A stretch of 64,000 bases of DNA from JAOUEA01 sp963821935 (GTDB taxonomy: Bacteria > Actinomycetota > UBA4738 > HRBIN12): NCBI GenBank assembly GCA_963821935.1, contig CAWGFM010000004.1, positions 620,001-684,000 of the forward strand. Direction: 5' to 3'. The position numbers were made by a program, and so were the translations under genes. Numbering within the stretch: the stretch's first letter is position 1; each line of letters begins with the position of its first letter. Of this stretch, positions 8,184 to 17,307 are shown piece by piece. The notes below the pieces were generated by a model, which saw nothing but the letters and a program-made list of their open reading frames with translations, ran no database searches and was not told the origin of the DNA.

Positions 8184-10175
8184 ATGGCACCGATACACTC
8201 AACCCCCGTGAGCAGCTCCCCAGTTGTCCCGTTCCCGGGCTCTCCGTCCAGTCCGCCCATCGGCGGCGACGTGGCGCCCCTGCAGAGCAGCCACAGCCCG
8301 TTCCCACCGATCGCAGAGTACGCGTTCCTGTCCGACCGTGAAGTGAGTGCGCTGGTGAGCCCCAGCGGCAGCGTCGAGTGGCTGTGCTTGCCTCGCCCCG
8401 ACAGCCCCAGCGTGTTCGGCGCCATCCTCGACCGCGGCGCCGGCGCCTTCCGCCTGGGCCCGGCGGAGCTGCTGGTTCCCGCAGGCCGCCGCTACCTGCC
8501 GGGCACCAACGTGCTGGAGACCACGTGGCAGACCCGCACCGGATGGCTCATCGTGCGCGACGCACTGCTGATGGGGCCATGGGCGCAGGACAGCAGGCGG
8601 GAGGACTACCGACGCATCCCGGGGGACTATCAGGCGGAGCACATGTTGGTCCGGGCGGTCCGCTGCATCCAGGGCCAGGTGGACGTGGTGCTCAACTGCG
8701 AGCCGGTCTTCGACTACGGCCGGACCGACGCGACCTGGGAGTACACGGGAGAGGGCTACGAGGACGCCGTCGCGCGCGGAGGCCCCGAGGACCTTCCGCT
8801 CCATCTCACCACCAACATGCGCCTCGGGATCGAAGGGCGCAGCGCCGTGGCCCTGACCCGGCTCGAGGACAACGACACGGCGTTCGCGGCCCTGCACTGG
8901 GACGGGGAGGTGCACCCGCCGCCGACGGACGCGAACGAGGCGTGGGCTCGTATCCACGAGACCTCGGATTTCTGGCGAGGCTGGCTCAACAAGGGTGAGT
9001 TCCCCGATCACCCGTGGCGCTCCCACCTGCAGCGCGCCGCGCTGACGCTGAAAGGCCTCACTTACGCCCCCACGGGAGCTCTCCTGGCGGCGTCCACCAC
9101 GTCTTTGCCCGAATCACCCGGGGGCGAACGCAACTGGGACTACCGCTACAGCTGGGTCCGCGACGCCACCTTCGCGCTCTGGGGTCTGTACACGCTGGGG
9201 TTCGACTTCGAAGCGAACAGCTTCTTCTACTTCATCGCCGAGCAGCTCCACGGCGGGACGCCGCTGCAGGTAATGTACGCCGTCGGCGGCGAGACCGACC
9301 TTTCCGAAACAACGCTGGATCACCTCACCGGGTACGAGCACGCGAAGCCGGTGCGGGTCGGCAATGCGGCGCACGGGCAGGCCCAACACGACGTGTGGGG
9401 CGCCTTGCTGGATTCGGTCTTCCTGCACCTGCGCAGCGGGGAGTTCCTGCAGGGTTCCACGTGGAAGGGTCTGGCGCTGCAGGTCGAACGCGCCATCGAA
9501 CACTGGCGCGAGCAGGATCAAGGGATCTGGGAATCGCGGGGCGTCCCGCAGCACTTCACGTTCTCGAAGATGATGTGCTGGGTGGCCGCCGAGCGCGGAG
9601 CCCGCATGGCCGAGGTCATGGACAAGCCCGAGCTGGCGCAGCGGTGGCAAGCCGAAGCCGACACGATCCACGCCGACATCCTGGCCAACGCGGTGGACGA
9701 ACGCGGCGTGCTCACCCAGGCCTACGGGTCACAGGCACTGGACGCCTCGATGCTCCTGGCACCGCTGCTCCGGTTCCTGCCGGCCGATGATCCACGGATC
9801 AGGGCCACCGTCCTCGCGATCGCCGACGAGCTCACCGACGACGGCCTGGTGCTGCGCTACCGGCCCGAGGAGACCGACGACGGTCTCGAGGGACAGGAGG
9901 CAACGTTCGCGATCTGCTCGTTCTGGCTGGTCTCAGCGCTCACCGAGATCGGTGAGCTCGATCGCGCTCGGGAGCTGTGCGAGCGCATGTTGTCCTACGC
10001 TAGCCCGCTGGGCCTCTACGCCGAAGAGCTCGACCCCCGTACCGGGCGCCATTGGGGGAATTTCCCGCAGGCGTTCACCCATCTTGCCCAGATCAACGCG
10101 CTGATGCATGTCATCCGGGCAGAATCCGAGAGCTATGCCTCGCCGGTCGCGGGACCACGCCCGCTGGAGGGCTGA
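8184..10175 (+). CDS. GH15 glycoside hydrolase, probable trehalase or glucoamylase-like
   Basis: 663 residues, the length of mycobacterial GH15 trehalase. The N-terminal beta-sandwich holds 'EYAFLSDREVSALVSPSGSV' and 'WLCLPRPDSPSVFGAILDR'; the (alpha/alpha)6 barrel follows with 'ERNWDYRYSWVRDATFALW' and 'GQEATFAICSFWLVSAL'. GH15 proteins hydrolyse alpha-glucosidic bonds; trehalase is favoured here by the otsA/otsB neighbours, which is inference. No signal peptide. A GTG at 8208 lies 8 nt after a TACACT box and may be the true, leaderless start, giving 655 residues. The 3' end overlaps the convergent MMPL gene by 43 bp. Confidence 0.85.
   Translation: MAPIHSTPVSSSPVVPFPGSPSSPPIGGDVAPLQSSHSPFPPIAEYAFLSDREVSALVSPSGSVEWLCLPRPDSPSVFGAILDRGAGAFRLGPAELLVPAGRRYLPGTNVLETTWQTRTGWLIVRDALLMGPWAQDSRREDYRRIPGDYQAEHMLVRAVRCIQGQVDVVLNCEPVFDYGRTDATWEYTGEGYEDAVARGGPEDLPLHLTTNMRLGIEGRSAVALTRLEDNDTAFAALHWDGEVHPPPTDANEAWARIHETSDFWRGWLNKGEFPDHPWRSHLQRAALTLKGLTYAPTGALLAASTTSLPESPGGERNWDYRYSWVRDATFALWGLYTLGFDFEANSFFYFIAEQLHGGTPLQVMYAVGGETDLSETTLDHLTGYEHAKPVRVGNAAHGQAQHDVWGALLDSVFLHLRSGEFLQGSTWKGLALQVERAIEHWREQDQGIWESRGVPQHFTFSKMMCWVAAERGARMAEVMDKPELAQRWQAEADTIHADILANAVDERGVLTQAYGSQALDASMLLAPLLRFLPADDPRIRATVLAIADELTDDGLVLRYRPEETDDGLEGQEATFAICSFWLVSALTEIGELDRARELCERMLSYASPLGLYAEELDPRTGRHWGNFPQAFTHLAQINALMHVIRAESESYASPVAGPRPLEG
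8194..8199 (+). promoter_or_regulatory. -10 hexamer that would make GTG 8208 a leaderless start of the GH15 gene
   Basis: TACACT ends 8 nt before GTG 8208, the spacing also seen before otsA. If used, the 24 bp from ATG 8184 are not translated. No clear -35. Confidence 0.3.
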
Positions 10176-13054
10176 CCCTTGTCGGATCCGCTCCGTTGGG
10201 GTGCACCGCCCTCGATGTCGACATGCGGCAGCACCCGGTCCAGGAGGCGTGGGACCCAGAACACCGCCCCGCCGAACAGCGTGAGCAGGGCGGGCGCCAG
10301 CAGGACCACCATCGTGCCCGCGAGCGCCACCGCCACCGCCAGCCCCACCCCGAACTGCTTCACCGTGGGATCGCCGTTCAGCACGAAGCTGGAGAACACG
10401 AAGAACATGATGAGGGCCGCGGCGGTCACCACGTGCGCTCCGGAGCCCAGGCCCGACACCACGGCCTGAGTCGGCTCCTCTCCCTCGGCGTGGTGCTGCT
10501 GGATCCGGCTGACCAGGAACACCTCGTAGTCCATCGAGAGCCCGAACAACACGGCGAACATCATCAGCGGCACGTAGCTCGCGATCGGCACCGTGCCACG
10601 CGGGGCATCCAGCCCGATCAGCGACAGCCCCCAGCCCCACTGGAAGACGGCGGTCAGCACGCCCAGGGCCGCCGCCACCGAGAGCAGGTTGGTCACCGCG
10701 GCCTGCACCGGCACCAGGAGCGAACGGAAGGCCAGCATCAGCAGCAGGAAGCTGAGCGCGATCACGGTGAGGATCACGACCGGCAGGCGCTGCGAGATCT
10801 TCGTCGCCAGATCCACGTTGCTCGCCGTGCTCCCGCCCACGTATGAGGTGACGCCGCTCCCCTGGTTCGTGGCGGGCAGGACGTCGTCGCGCAGATCGCC
10901 AACCAGATCGGCCGTCGCTTCCGACGACGGCGGGCGGAGGGGGATGGCGCTGAGGGTCGCGGCGTCGCCGTCGTCGTTGATCTGAGGCGGGAACATGCCC
11001 ACGACGCCGGGCGTACCTGAGATGGCGTCCTGGAGGGCAACGATGCGCGGATCGGTGCCTCGTGGGTCGCCACCCGCCTTCGTGACCATGGCGGTCAGCT
11101 GCTTCTGGAGCCGAAGCGCGACCTTCTTCTGGGCCTCGGCTTCAGCCTGCTGATCCTGCAGATCGTCGGCCTCGGCCTGGAGCTGGTCCGCCTCCCGCTG
11201 GAGCTCATCGGCCTGGGCCCCGAGCTCGTCCGCCTGAGCCTGGAGCGCGGCGCCCTGGGCCTGGAGGGTCTCGGCCTGCGCCAAGAGCGACTCGGCCTGG
11301 GCGAACAACGTCTGTGCTCGTGCCTGCAGCGGTTCGAGGCGTGCCCGGACGGCCGCTTCCTTGTCGTTGAGGCGGGCCAGTCGGGCACGCAGCCGGCGTA
11401 GCCGATCCGGATCGTCGGTCATGTCGATCTGGTGTTGGACGAAGCGCTCCCGGCCCAGGATGAACACGAGCCGAGCGACGATCGGCGCGGCCCGGCGCAC
11501 CAGGCGCTCCGCGCTGGCTCTCAGCCTCGCCTCGTCCGCGCGCAGGGCAGCCTCCTGGCGCTCCAGATCTGCCTTGCGCGCTTGCAGCGCGGCGCCCCGT
11601 CGCTCCAGCCGAGCTTGTTGCGTTTCCAGCTGGGCCTGCTCCGACTTCAGGGTGGCGGCCTGGGACTGCAGCCGGGCCTGCTCCCGTTCGAGCTGCTTCT
11701 GCAGCTTGGTCGCCTTGTCGTACTTCTTCGTGTACTGCGCGCTGGGCGCAGCCACAGGGTCCAAGGAGTTCGCGATCAGGAGGGGGCCGTTGTAGCCCAC
11801 GCCGAACCCCGCCGTCAGCAGATCGTAGGCCTGGCGCTCGGTCGTGTCCTTGGGCGTCACGCCGATGTCCTCTTGGCCCAGCGTCAGCTGGAACAGGGGC
11901 ACGATCAGCGGGACCAGGATCGCGAGCGAGACGGCCACAGCGATCCATGGATGCCGACACACCGCTCGAGCCCAGGCGTCCCAACGACGCTGGCCAGCCG
12001 GTCGGTGCTTCGGCGTCATGAAGGAGGGGATGTGCAGCCTGCGGACCGTGCCGCCCAGCAACGACAGGATGGCCGGCAGCAGCGAGATCGACGCGAGCAC
12101 CGCGCACAGGACGGCGATGGCTGAGGCATAGCCCAGCGAGCTCACCAGCGGGATCCCGGCGATGGCGAGCGATGCGAGCGCGATGACCACCGTGCCGCCG
12201 GCGAACACGATGGCGCTGCCCGACGAGGCCACCGCCCGGGCGATGGACTCCTTCACCTCCACGCCCTCGCGGAGCTGATCCAGGTGCGTGGTCACCAGGA
12301 ACAGTGCGTAGTCGATGCCGACGCCGAGCCCGATCATCGTCGCCAGGGTGGGCGCCACCGAGGGGATCGCGATGGCATGTCCCAGCAAGCCCACGGCGGA
12401 CAGCCCGATCGACAGCGCGACGATCGCGGTGACGATGGGGGTACCCATGGCAACGAGGCTTCCGAACACCAACGCCAGGATCACCATGGCTGAGATGTTG
12501 CCGATGATCTCGCTCTGGGTGGTCTCGGGGGTGGACAGGACGCCACCGATGGAACCGCCGGCGGCGACCTCGATGCCCGCCTTCCGGGCCGGCTCGGTGG
12601 CCGCGAGCACCTTCTCGGCCAGATCCTGCGTGATGAACCCCGAGTCCACGTTGAGCAGGACGGGCATGAACGCGGTCTGCCCGTCGTCGGACAGCAGGCC
12701 GGCCTCGGCGGCGGTGCTCGTCACCGGGTTGGTGACGTTGGCCACCTGGCGCTCCCCCTTGATGGCCTTGTACGTCGCGGTGATGGCCGCCTTGGGCCCG
12801 GGATCGGTCAGCGTGCCCTGGTCCACGTGGAACACGAATGGGTTCGTGCCGTTCTGCTGCGGCGGGAACTTGTCCGCCAGCACGTCGAACGCCGCCTGGC
12901 TGTCGGTGCCCGGCAGATCCAGGCTGTTGTTGGTCTTGGCGCCGAAGCTCCTGACCAGGACGATCGCGATGATCGCGAGCGCGACCCAGACCAGGAGCAC
13001 CACGAACCGGTGGCGGGCGGACAGGTGGCCCACCCGGTACATGAACCCTCCCAC
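10133..13054 (-). CDS. MMPL/RND-family exporter with a ~210-residue periplasmic coiled-coil insertion
   Basis: 973 residues, MmpL-like: an N-terminal helix, a first soluble domain, five further helices with 'GLGVGIDYALFLVTTH' (244-257), and the second half with 'LFGLSMDYEVFLVSR'. The paired Asp-Tyr motifs are the proton-relay residues of MMPL transporters. The second extracytoplasmic loop carries an Ala/Gln/Leu/Arg-rich insertion (about 445-656; DNA 11087-11722) whose second arm repeats a seven-residue unit of the form AxxLQAQ at 587-640. Residues 523-550 would form the turn of an antiparallel hairpin. Such hairpins are known in mycobacterial MmpL4/MmpL5 and are thought to span the periplasm. 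Substrate unknown. GTG start at 13054; ATG 13042 also has an upstream GGGAGG. Confidence 0.85.
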   Translation of the reverse strand: MGGFMYRVGHLSARHRFVVLLVWVALAIIAIVLVRSFGAKTNNSLDLPGTDSQAAFDVLADKFPPQQNGTNPFVFHVDQGTLTDPGPKAAITATYKAIKGERQVANVTNPVTSTAAEAGLLSDDGQTAFMPVLLNVDSGFITQDLAEKVLAATEPARKAGIEVAAGGSIGGVLSTPETTQSEIIGNISAMVILALVFGSLVAMGTPIVTAIVALSIGLSAVGLLGHAIAIPSVAPTLATMIGLGVGIDYALFLVTTHLDQLREGVEVKESIARAVASSGSAIVFAGGTVVIALASLAIAGIPLVSSLGYASAIAVLCAVLASISLLPAILSLLGGTVRRLHIPSFMTPKHRPAGQRRWDAWARAVCRHPWIAVAVSLAILVPLIVPLFQLTLGQEDIGVTPKDTTERQAYDLLTAGFGVGYNGPLLIANSLDPVAAPSAQYTKKYDKATKLQKQLEREQARLQSQAATLKSEQAQLETQQARLERRGAALQARKADLERQEAALRADEARLRASAERLVRRAAPIVARLVFILGRERFVQHQIDMTDDPDRLRRLRARLARLNDKEAAVRARLEPLQARAQTLFAQAESLLAQAETLQAQGAALQAQADELGAQADELQREADQLQAEADDLQDQQAEAEAQKKVALRLQKQLTAMVTKAGGDPRGTDPRIVALQDAISGTPGVVGMFPPQINDDGDAATLSAIPLRPPSSEATADLVGDLRDDVLPATNQGSGVTSYVGGSTASNVDLATKISQRLPVVILTVIALSFLLLMLAFRSLLVPVQAAVTNLLSVAAALGVLTAVFQWGWGLSLIGLDAPRGTVPIASYVPLMMFAVLFGLSMDYEVFLVSRIQQHHAEGEEPTQAVVSGLGSGAHVVTAAALIMFFVFSSFVLNGDPTVKQFGVGLAVAVALAGTMVVLLAPALLTLFGGAVFWVPRLLDRVLPHVDIEGGAPQRSGSDKGQPSSGRGPATGEA

Positions 13055-13114
13055 GGCGACCTCCCACCCGGGTAGATGCGTGCCCGGATGCTATCTCGTC
13101 GGGTCGAGGTCTCG

Positions 13115-13447
13115 TCAGCCAGCGCTGCAGCGCAAGCACACCACGGCCCATGGCCGCGCCTCGAGGCGATCCTCAGGGATCGGGGCACCGCACCGGTCGC
13201 AGAACCCGTACGTGCCGTCCTCGATCTTGGCCAGGGCGCGATCGACGTCGGCGAGCTTGGCGGACAAGGCGTCGGCCTGGGCTACCCGCTCGATCCGGCC
13301 GATGGCCTCGCTCGTGCCCTCACCCACCCGCTTGCCGAACCCGATCGTGGCGGCGGGGTCGCGGGTCACGGTGGTGAGGACGCCCAGCTCTGTCACCAGC
13401 TCGTCGTGACGAGTCTGGAGTTCTGAGCGGATCGCGGCGATGTCCAC
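13115..13447 (-). CDS. DksA/TraR-type C4 zinc-finger protein
   Basis: 110 residues. A long N-terminal helical region (1-75) is followed by 'YGFCDRCGAPIPEDRLEARP' and 'VCLRC', the four-cysteine zinc finger of the DksA/TraR family. Members bind the RNA polymerase secondary channel or have unknown roles in actinobacteria, where such short versions are common. The GTG start lies 1 bp after the cphA stop, so it probably ends the cphB-cphA operon. The 'DGTYGFCDRCG' box is well conserved. Whether it affects transcription through the Asp-rich coiled-coil tip of true DksA cannot be told: the acidic tip motif is not obvious. Confidence 0.85.
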   Translation of the reverse strand: MDIAAIRSELQTRHDELVTELGVLTTVTRDPAATIGFGKRVGEGTSEAIGRIERVAQADALSAKLADVDRALAKIEDGTYGFCDRCGAPIPEDRLEARPWAVVCLRCSAG

Positions 13448-13448
13448 G

Positions 13449-16400
13449 TCAGCCGTGCACGAACAGGTCGGGATCCCCGCCCACGGCGTCCGCTAGATCG
13501 CCCTCGGAAGCCCGGAGCACGTCGGGCGAAGCCACCCCGCGTCGTTGCTCCAGCTCCTTGTAGACCTCGGTGGCGTAGTCCACGCACAAGACCACCAGAT
13601 CGCCGGGGCGAGAACGATCGAGGGCCCGGCGCACCGCTGCCATCTCGTCAAGCTCGACCTCGACGCTGCCCGCACGGGCGCCACCACGCAGGATCGACTC
13701 CTCGACCCCTTCACGGATCAGCTCCGCCGTCTCCCCGCGCTCCCGTCCGCGGCTCTGGGCGTCTTCTCGCACGATGACCTCGTCGAAGTACCGGGCAGCG
13801 ACTCGGCCCAGATCTCTCATGTCCTCATCGCGGCGGTCGCTGGCCGTGGCGACCACGGCCACGCGCAGGTTCGCGGCCCACGAGGCTTCCCCGGGACGTT
13901 CACCCGTCTTGGCATCGGCCACCAGCCGCTCCACGAAGTCGCCTAGCGTCTCCAGGCCGGCGGCGTTGTGAGCGTAGTCCAGCACGATCTTCACGCCGTC
14001 CAGATCGAACACGTTGAGCCGGCCGGGCGCCTGATAGATGGACGTGGCGAAGGACCGCAGACCCTGCCGGATGTCGTGCAGGTGCGCCCCGGCCGCGTGC
14101 GCCGCCGCGGCAGCGGCCATGGCGTTCTGGACCATCATCCGTGCCTTGCCGTCGAACGTGGAGGGCAGCGTATGCACCCACGCGATCGGCATGGTCCGGC
14201 GCCCTTCCTTGATCACCATCATCTCGCCGCGTTCGCTCCGCTCCAGCACCACGGCCTTGCGTCCCCGGCGGATCCATCGCTCGACCAGGTCGTGCTTGTC
14301 CGCCATGGAGAACAGGATCACGTTGCCGCTGCAATGGCTACGCATCGGCAGCACCATGGGATCATCGGCGTTCAGCACACCCCAGCCGTTCCGCGGCACG
14401 GCTTCGATGACCACCCGCTTCACGGCAGCGAGCTGTTCCAGCGTCTCGATCTCGCGGAGCCCCAGGTGGTCGCCGGTGACGTTCAGGACGACGCCGATGT
14501 CGTTGCGACCGTAGCCCAGTCCCTCGCGCAGGATGCCTCCACGGGCGACCTCGAACACCGCCGTGTCGACCCGCGGATTCTGCAGCACCATCTGTGCGGA
14601 CTTCGGGCCGCTGGCGTCCACCCGCTTCACCAGCCGTTCGTCGATGTAGATGCCGTCGGTGGTGGTCATGCCGACACGCCGGCCCATGCCCCGGAAGATG
14701 TGCGCGATCATCCGCGTGGTGGTGGTCTTGCCGTTGGACCCGGTCACCGCCAGGATCGGGATCCGGCTCGGCGTGCCGGGAGGGAACAGCCCGTCCACGA
14801 CATGCTTGGCCACGTACTGCGGTTCCCCCTCGGTGGGGTGGGTGTGCATGCGGAACCCGGGCGCCGCGTTCACCTCGACGATCGCCCCGCCGCTCTCGCG
14901 GACCGGAGTGGCGATGTCGGGCGCCAGGAAGTCGATGCCCGCGACATCCAGGCCCACGACGCGGGCGGCTTCCTCCGCGATCTCCACGTTGTCCTCGTGT
15001 GCGTCCCACGTGCGGTCGATCGAGATGCCGCCGGTGGACATGTTGCCGGTCGCCGCCAGCAACACGCATTCGCCTTTCGGCGGGACGTCGTCCATGCCGA
15101 ACCCTTGCTTCTTGACCAGGTCCGTCGCCGTGTCGTCGATCTTGATCCGGGTGAGGACCTTCTCGTGACCGAAGCCCCGCCGCGGATCCTGGTTGGCCTT
15201 GTCCACCAGCTGCCGGATCGTGCGCCGGCCGTCGCCCTCCACGTGCGCCGGCACCCGCTCGGCGATCGCCACCATGCGTCCGCCGATCACGAGCACCCGA
15301 TAATCGTTGCCGGTCACGAACGACTCCACCACGACGTGCCCATGCCGGGATTCCTTGATCGCTCGCTTGAACCCCGAACGCACCGCGCGCTCGGTCCGCA
15401 GATCGAGCCCGACGCCTCGGCCATGATTGCCGTCCAACGGCTTGGTGACCACGGGGAAACCGATCCGGGTGGCGGCCGCGACCGCATCGTCCTCGGCGCG
15501 CACCAACTCGCTGCGGGGCACGGGCAGTCCCGCCGCCGCGAGCAGTCCGTTGGTCATCTTCTTGTCGCCGGCGATGTCGACGGCCAGGGCGCTGGTCTGC
15601 GACGTCATCGTGGCCCGGATCCGCTGCTGATACGTACCCTGGCCCAGCTGCACCAGGGATGCCTCGTTCAACCGGATCCATGGGATATCTCGACTGAGGG
15701 CTTCGTCGATGATCGCCTGCGTCGAGGGGCCGAACTGGCGCCGCTCCGCCAGCAGGATCAGGCGTTCGAGCTGGGCGTCGAAGTCGAATCCGGGCTCTTC
15801 CTTCACGAGGTGGTTCACCAGGCGGACGGCGAGGCCTCCCGCCTCGACGCCCACGCGTTCCTCGGCGTACCCGTAGATCACGTTGTATTGGCCGGCGGGG
15901 CCCGCACTGCGTGTCTTCCCACGAGAGATGTGCGCGCCGGATTGGCGCTGCAGCTCGAGCGCCACGTGCTCGGCGACGTGACCCAGCCACGTACCGTCCT
16001 CGAGACGCTCCTTGAACCCACCCGCCTTCCCCAAGGAGCATGAGTGCTCCCCCACGCCCGGCAGCAGCTTCAAGAGCTTCCGGTTAAACCCCGGGATGGT
16101 GTTGGAGGGCCATTCCTCGAGAGCCCCCAGATCGACGAGCATGCGGATGCATGGTTCATACGACCAGTAGTTGGGTCCCCGGAACACCTGGGTCGAGATC
16201 ACCTTCAGGTCGGGACGCAACCGCGGCTTGCTCGCCGCGGGCTCGCGTTTGGCGCGCCGGCGGGATGCGCGCGTGGCGCCGGCCCCCGACTTGGCGCAGC
16301 CGGCTTTGTGCGACCTTTGGCCGCTTTGGCGCTCGTGGCGCGCGTGCTCGTGGTGGTGGGCTTCGCGGCCTTCGCCGTCACTCCGACGCCTCCCGCTCAT
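13449..16400 (-). CDS. cphA: Cyanophycin synthetase
   Basis: 983 residues from ATG 16400; the conserved protein begins near residue 67 ('VISTQVFRGPNYWS'), where a GTG at 16202 would give 917 residues, nearer the family norm. The first 66 residues are Arg/His/Ser-rich and overlap cphB by 23 bp. N domain about 67-200; ATP-grasp about 280-540 ('FPVVTKPLDGNHGRGVGLDL', 'AGIDFLAPDI', 'VEVNAAPGFRMHTHP'); Mur ligase from about 547 with P-loop 'TGSNGKTTT' (553-561), 'LNVTGDHLGLREIETLEQL' and 'LDYAHNAAG'. It builds multi-L-arginyl-poly-L-aspartate, a cytoplasmic nitrogen store, from Asp, Arg and ATP. Follows cphB in one operon. Confidence 0.93.
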   Translation of the reverse strand: MSGRRRSDGEGREAHHHEHARHERQSGQRSHKAGCAKSGAGATRASRRRAKREPAASKPRLRPDLKVISTQVFRGPNYWSYEPCIRMLVDLGALEEWPSNTIPGFNRKLLKLLPGVGEHSCSLGKAGGFKERLEDGTWLGHVAEHVALELQRQSGAHISRGKTRSAGPAGQYNVIYGYAEERVGVEAGGLAVRLVNHLVKEEPGFDFDAQLERLILLAERRQFGPSTQAIIDEALSRDIPWIRLNEASLVQLGQGTYQQRIRATMTSQTSALAVDIAGDKKMTNGLLAAAGLPVPRSELVRAEDDAVAAATRIGFPVVTKPLDGNHGRGVGLDLRTERAVRSGFKRAIKESRHGHVVVESFVTGNDYRVLVIGGRMVAIAERVPAHVEGDGRRTIRQLVDKANQDPRRGFGHEKVLTRIKIDDTATDLVKKQGFGMDDVPPKGECVLLAATGNMSTGGISIDRTWDAHEDNVEIAEEAARVVGLDVAGIDFLAPDIATPVRESGGAIVEVNAAPGFRMHTHPTEGEPQYVAKHVVDGLFPPGTPSRIPILAVTGSNGKTTTTRMIAHIFRGMGRRVGMTTTDGIYIDERLVKRVDASGPKSAQMVLQNPRVDTAVFEVARGGILREGLGYGRNDIGVVLNVTGDHLGLREIETLEQLAAVKRVVIEAVPRNGWGVLNADDPMVLPMRSHCSGNVILFSMADKHDLVERWIRRGRKAVVLERSERGEMMVIKEGRRTMPIAWVHTLPSTFDGKARMMVQNAMAAAAAAHAAGAHLHDIRQGLRSFATSIYQAPGRLNVFDLDGVKIVLDYAHNAAGLETLGDFVERLVADAKTGERPGEASWAANLRVAVVATASDRRDEDMRDLGRVAARYFDEVIVREDAQSRGRERGETAELIREGVEESILRGGARAGSVEVELDEMAAVRRALDRSRPGDLVVLCVDYATEVYKELEQRRGVASPDVLRASEGDLADAVGGDPDLFVHG

Positions 16401-17256
16401 CCTCGAGCGCGCCTTCGGCGGGGAGCAACCGGCGACCGCGAAGGTCGAACCAGTACCCGGCCGGCAGCGAGTGCAGCGTTGCGCCCGAGACCATGAGCGG
16501 TTTATACCCCTTCCCGCGAAACGCGTCCGTCTTGACCTGGGCTCCGTCGACGATCGTGACGGCGCCCTTGCCGATCACGCTGAGCGTGTGGTCCGGGAAC
16601 ACGATGGCGCAGGTGTCCTCGTCGATGCCGAGACCGAGCAGGGACGGTGATTGCGCCACCAGGGCGATCAGCCGCCCGATCCGTCCACGCTCTCCGAAGT
16701 GTTGGTCGACGACGATGCCCGTCAGGATGCCGAGACCGGCCGACAGTTGCACCATGCGGTTCTTGGGCGTCGGCCCCGCGTTGCCGAACGCGACCATGTG
16801 GCTGGCCATGGCGCTGGCCCCCGCACTGGTGCCGGCCAGCACCGCACCTCGGTCGTGCGCGAGGAACAGGGCGTCGCCCAGCTTCGTGCCGGCCACCACC
16901 TGGGTCAGTCGCGATTGGTTCCCGCCGGTGAGGTAGACCCCGGTGGCTTCCCGCAGCAGCGCGGCCGTGGCAGGGTCATCGGCTTCGCTCCGCTCTTCCG
17001 GGCGCACACCCGTCACCGTGCCGACGCCGAGTCCCGTGAACAGGTCCCGGTACACCTGAGTGGCCTGGTCGCCCAGCGAGGATGCCGTGGAGATGACGAC
17101 GACGTGGCCGTCGGGGCCGCCCGCGAACTGCACGAATCGAGACAAGATGACCTTGTCGCGCACACGATCCTCGGCGCCGCCGATCATCATCACCGGCCCC
17201 TCGCCGGCGGACGCCAGGTGTGGGCGCACGGCTCCGGTTGGTCCTTCGCCCGTCAT
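16378..17256 (-). CDS. cphB: Cyanophycinase (peptidase family S51)
   Basis: 292 residues, cytoplasmic, no signal peptide. 'GPVMMIGGAEDRVRDKVIL' is the family N-terminal signature and 'VLAGTSAGASAMASHMVAFG' holds the catalytic Ser of the S51 nucleophile elbow; 'VYLTGGNQSRLTQVV' and 'IDEDTCAIVF' are also typical. It releases beta-Asp-Arg dipeptides from cyanophycin. It lies before and overlaps cphA, so synthesis and breakdown enzymes are made from one transcript. A TACACT box 7 nt before the ATG suggests a leaderless transcript. An isoaspartyl dipeptidase, needed to finish degradation, is not in the window. Confidence 0.92.
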   Translation of the reverse strand: MTGEGPTGAVRPHLASAGEGPVMMIGGAEDRVRDKVILSRFVQFAGGPDGHVVVISTASSLGDQATQVYRDLFTGLGVGTVTGVRPEERSEADDPATAALLREATGVYLTGGNQSRLTQVVAGTKLGDALFLAHDRGAVLAGTSAGASAMASHMVAFGNAGPTPKNRMVQLSAGLGILTGIVVDQHFGERGRIGRLIALVAQSPSLLGLGIDEDTCAIVFPDHTLSVIGKGAVTIVDGAQVKTDAFRGKGYKPLMVSGATLHSLPAGYWFDLRGRRLLPAEGALEDEREASE

Positions 17257-17263
17257 GGCCGGA

Positions 17264-17269
17264 AGTGTA
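17264..17269 (-). promoter_or_regulatory. -10 hexamer of cphB, leaderless spacing
   Basis: TACACT on the minus strand ends 7 nt before the cphB ATG at 17256. It would be the promoter of the cphB-cphA-dksA-like operon. No convincing -35. Confidence 0.35.
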
Positions 17270-17307
17270 GCCGTCGCCGTGACGCGAACCCGCAGCGTTC
17301 GTGGGAA

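Noticed and set aside
11205..13151. 648-codon open frame on the minus strand
   Set aside because: Second frame of the MMPL gene on the same strand; rich in Gly/Arg/Pro with no membrane pattern.
13968..16043. 691-codon open frame on the plus strand
   Set aside because: Antisense to cphA, which has full domain support; the composition is typical of a shadow frame.
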